From NCBI GenBank assembly GCA_019095985.1, contig CM032660.1, positions 25,007,335 to 25,071,334 of the forward strand: a DNA stretch of 64,000 nt, read 5' to 3'. Below, piece after piece: positions 60,547 through 64,000 of this stretch. The notes under the pieces are model-generated. The model was not told the DNA's origin and searched no databases. It saw nothing but the letters and a program-made list of their open reading frames with translations. Within the stretch, counting starts at the first letter, position 1. Each line of letters opens with the position of its first letter. The position numbers were made by a program, and so were the translations under genes. The DNA comes from Streblospio benedicti. Taxonomy: Eukaryota > Annelida > Polychaeta > Spionida > Spionidae.

Positions 60547-60899
60547 GGGTTCATACAGAGGATGATCATGTGTGTAATGCTAGCCTGGATCATCAGTGCC
60601 TATCAGATAGAAACATAATACTAATGTGTAATACTAGTACACATGCAAATGCTCTGAATGAATTGGACATAGAAAATGCCGAGAGAGCACAGTGTGGCTA
60701 GACCAACGTTGGCTCAAGGACTTTAAAGATGTTGATAATAATCATGTGTAGAACACACGTGGGGGGTTGGGTAGGGGGTGGGGGATGTTTATACTAAACA
60801 TATCATTCACACAAATAACATATTGACATATTAATCGATGTGGGTACAGGTTTTTACCTTGAGGTGGCTGTAGCCTATTTCAATGAGTCCCACGCAAAT

Positions 60900-61066
60900 T
60901 GCAGATCCAGGTTCTCGGAAACATTGGTTGGGGTGCACCCCGCAGGATTTCATGGGTTTTATATGTGTGAGGGATGCAGAGATGAAAAAAACTATAAAAG
61001 TGATTTATTTTGAGGTTTGAAAAATTGGGCACAAGCTTCCTGCACCCCCTCCCTTGATCAGCCTAT
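60900..61066. mobile_element. MITE of the CAGTGGCAGATCCAGG family, copy 5
   Basis: Left end GCAGATCCAGG, core AAAGTGATTTATTTTGAGG reversed, C-rich right end. More diverged than the other copies. Confidence 0.55.
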
Positions 61067-61069
61067 GTA

Positions 61070-63200
61070 CTTCTGTGGCCGAATGGACAAGAAGTTGGAC
61101 TAATGACAATAAAGTCATAAGTGTTGAGCAAACTCATATTTAACAGGCTGCATACTGCTCATTTGTACCTACACATTAAATAGGTACAGGTGAGGGAAGT
61201 GAACGCTATTGTGCGTGATAAAGACATCTGCACTACGGTAGCTATGTGCTGATTGCTCCCCAGGGAGTTGAGAAAGATATAGTGTAATAGGGATGCCAAT
61301 GACCTGGTGTAAATGTAAATCCCAAGAGCACAATAACAGGGAACTGGATTGTAACCATTTATTAGAAAGGGTGCAGGCTTTTATGGGTTTAATGCAGGCT
61401 CTTTGGCAACCGCACTGTACCATGTACCATCCTAAAAAATGTCCATAAAACAGTTCGTGCTGTAGTCCAGCATTGTTTTGCAATATATGATAGATGTGCC
61501 ATGTGTGTGTAAATGCAGCAGCAGCAGCAGTAGCAGCAGCCACATAAGCAGCAGCATTAGCGGTGGCGGCGGCAGCAGCAGCAGCAGCAGGTGTAGCAGA
61601 AGCAGAATCAACTATACCATGAATACGATACCAATTGAATAGGGGACCAATGATACGGGGAACCAATGAGACAGGGGACCAATGATATGTACCGATCCAG
61701 AATAGAAATATAAAGTACTGAGAAATATATTTAAGATAAGCACTTTAGTCAGTGATTTTTTTTTTAAGCACTTTTAGTCAGTGATTTTTTTTATTAATCC
61801 TTCTTGAACTTATTGCGATATATCTTTATACTATCTCGTAATCCATAACAATAGCATAAAATTATCACCCTATCTTATGCCACTGCGTATTCCCAGTCCA
61901 ATTCCCCTCTCCCCCTATACAACACCCACACGCACACGCGCACACGCACACGCGCGCGCGCATAATGAATAGATTCGACAAAAATGTGCCAGCATCCTTC
62001 TTGATATACAATGAGCCAATGAATGACAATACATGAATCGCACGACAATGCACGTAAAACATATTTTGAAATATGCTAACATCATTTGCCCTGCTCCTCA
62101 CCATTCATAGACAAAGTATTACGTTGTATACGAAATATGATTAATATGATTTTTTTGCGGCTTACATAAGCCTATATCAAGATATAAAAAGTGTATCACC
62201 ATACACGAATCTTTAAATGTATAGTTTTCGTTCCAACCATTTATTTTTCATCTACAGCACACTAAAATATCGGGGATGAACATATGAACACATTTTCTAA
62301 ACCCTATATTCATCCTCATGACTAGAACATCACTTTTATTTACAAATCATATCAAGTTTAGTCCTACACTGAATACAGTACAGTATGTTACATTATTGTA
62401 GGCATGGATGTCTGTCATTGCGTGTAGCAGACGCGTTCCCGATGCCCCGATGACTATATTCATTGATGATAAACTTGAGAATTCTGAGAAGCATAGAAAA
62501 TGAATTTAAATGATGCCTTCTACCTCATACAAAACTATTATAGCCAAAAGTAATGTTTTGGGGTGCTCAGATGACTTTTCAATATATTCTTGATAAACAC
62601 TGCACACAAACCCCTGCTCACACATATAAGTGTCAACTTGGGCTGCTTCCTAAGTGTTTTGTTTTTTTTGTTTGTTCTACAATTTACATTCCTGGTAATT
62701 ATATCCTATGTAATGTTTCAAGTCGTATCTTATCCAGTCTGCAGACCAGTCTGCATGTTGATGTTCTCAAACAAGCGTCACAAATAGAACAAGATTCTAC
62801 AAAATTGAGCCCTTTACACTCCAGTAAATCAATTTCAAACTCATTTTGTAAACTAGATTTTAGATAGTTTTCAGACTGTTGTCATTGCATTCTAACCAAA
62901 ACGCCATTTGTATTCTAGTTTGCTAGCTACTATTCTAACTAGACTGGAGACTTGTGAACATGGCAGCTACGTTCTTGCTATGCCTCCAAAACTTGAAGTT
63001 GGGTTAGTTGATACGCCTCCTCAGCCGGGGATATAAATTGCATATGCTAGCTTACATTTTAGCTAGTCCTTATACTACTGACCATGCTGCCCCTAGAGGC
63101 ATGTACATTCTATAGTCTGATACAGCTGCTCACACAGCCAGGGTTTTGCACATTGCAACACCAGTTGCCTTTTTGTATCTCAGCCTGTTATGTGGCTCAT
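61070..63200. other. Intergenic sequence with short tandem repeats
   Basis: 61,078-61,125 looks like a decayed tRNA-like SINE head (GTGGCCGAATGGACAAG). 61,515-61,600 is a CAG/CAGCAGCAT-type trinucleotide run. 61,640-61,690 has three copies of GGGGACCAATGATACG. 61,743-61,800 has two copies of a 30-base AGCACTTTAGTCAGTGATTT unit. 61,925-61,963 is alternating CA/CG. No gene is supported. Confidence 0.5.
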
Positions 63201-63215
63201 ATTCCTGTATTAAGT

Positions 63216-63768
63216 CTAGCTCATCTTCAGATTATTTAGCATGCTGGCGATGTTCTCACTGTCCTTACGGAACTGGACTTTGAGGTCGTTGATGCCATGC
63301 CTGACCTGCTCCAGGTCTTGCCTGGAGGCTCCGGCACGGCTCGCGGAGCACAGACTCCGCGTCTCTGCCAGGAGGCCACTTTTCAATGACAGGCAAGGCG
63401 ATCCTGGAATAGGAGAAAATTGGAAGGATGTATTCATGATGAAAGATATGCAGCTAACCGTCTCATTAAGAACGTCCTTATACACATAACCATATTGTAT
63501 GGTTCCAAAACCTTCATAAATTGACCTTTGAGTTATTGTTCCTTACTGTTTGTTACCTAAGTTTTCTACTTCTAATCTCTATATTGGTCAATTCAATAAA
63601 TACATCATGTGGCATATACATATAGGAACCATATTCAATTTTATACCTAAAGGTCGTCTTAGCTATTAATCAAGTAGGAGAGTTATGACCATTACAATGT
63701 TACCTATAGGTTTTGGCCTCTTCCCGTCACCTTGCCTCTGGTACATCCGCCTCTTGGTCACCCAGTCC
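63216..63768 (-). CDS. Last two exons of an unidentified gene running off the right edge
   Basis: Minus-strand exons 63,768-63,704 and 63,403-63,216 join in phase 1 with good GT-AG borders, ending at TAG (63,216). The 83 residues read DWVTKRRMYQRQGDGKRP, a Ser-rich linker, then a likely amphipathic helix RQDLEQVRHGINDLKVQF ending NNLKMS. Higher GC and codon-like composition match the PRODH and NKIRAS exons. The final helix resembles the cytoplasmic tail of TRPC-type channels, but this is a weak resemblance, not an identification. The gene's 5' part lies beyond 64,000 in genome order. Confidence 0.6.
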
Positions 63769-64000
63769 CTGGCAAACAATGCAAATTGTCATATTGGTCA
63801 TATTTCATGAGTGACAACAATAGGCCTCATTTTCTTCGTTGTTTATATGCTATACAGTAACTCTTATTGAGAAATAATTTACTCAAAGATGACATCCCCG
63901 ATAGAAACTATCGATATTATGACATTCTATAGCTTTCATTGAAAATGCATTATGCTAGTGTTGTCAGAAATCAGTGTAACATAACTAAAATTTTGTTAGA

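Noticed and set aside
61169-61666. Ala-rich minus-strand frame
   Set aside because: The Ala run comes from the CAG-type trinucleotide repeat, and the rest has no motif or splice support.
1-64000. CRISPR arrays, operons or prokaryotic mobile elements
   Set aside because: Spliced animal genes and eukaryotic repeats throughout; no spaced palindromic repeats of CRISPR type were seen.

Overview
The window is AT-rich animal DNA with spliced genes, long repeat-filled gaps and one 100-base run of N. Introns follow GT-AG, and the recognisable genes are metazoan: two TRIM-type ubiquitin ligases, a kappaB-Ras small GTPase and a mitochondrial proline dehydrogenase. Together with dense MITEs, microsatellites and one Ty3-like LTR element this suggests an invertebrate, plausibly marine. 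The sequence does not let me name the phylum or species.

Layout. 1-4.9 kb is a repeat-expanded copy of the upstream flank of the TRIM gene at 7.4-11.2 kb, so a paralogue probably starts just left of the window. 7,409-11,173 (minus) is a four-exon gene encoding RING, B-box, coiled coil and a C-terminal MIB/HERC2 domain, an unusual combination. 14,986-17,744 (minus) is a six-exon NKIRAS (kappaB-Ras) gene with a Gly-rich N-terminal extension. 21.9-27.6 kb is a broken LTR retrotransposon sitting against a MITE. 27.6-47.7 kb has no convincing gene; it holds MITEs, a pair of inverted repeats and a roughly 400-base (ACAT)n microsatellite. 47,752-54,142 (minus) carries 14 exons of proline dehydrogenase. 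56,797-58,137 (minus) is a single-exon RING/B-box/coiled-coil/MATH (TRIM37-like) gene. 60,100-60,546 (minus) encodes a small basic protein with two internal repeats. 63,216-63,768 (minus) holds the last two exons of a gene that continues beyond the right edge. All supported genes lie on the minus strand.

The genes do not form a pathway. Two recurring themes stand out. First, TRIM-like ligases, with one locus duplicated. Second, short tandem repeats built from the edges of real exons: the last NKIRAS exon, the PRODH stop-codon region and the TRIM-MATH 3' flank. All exon models were read by eye from splice sites, reading-frame phase and family motifs, without alignment.
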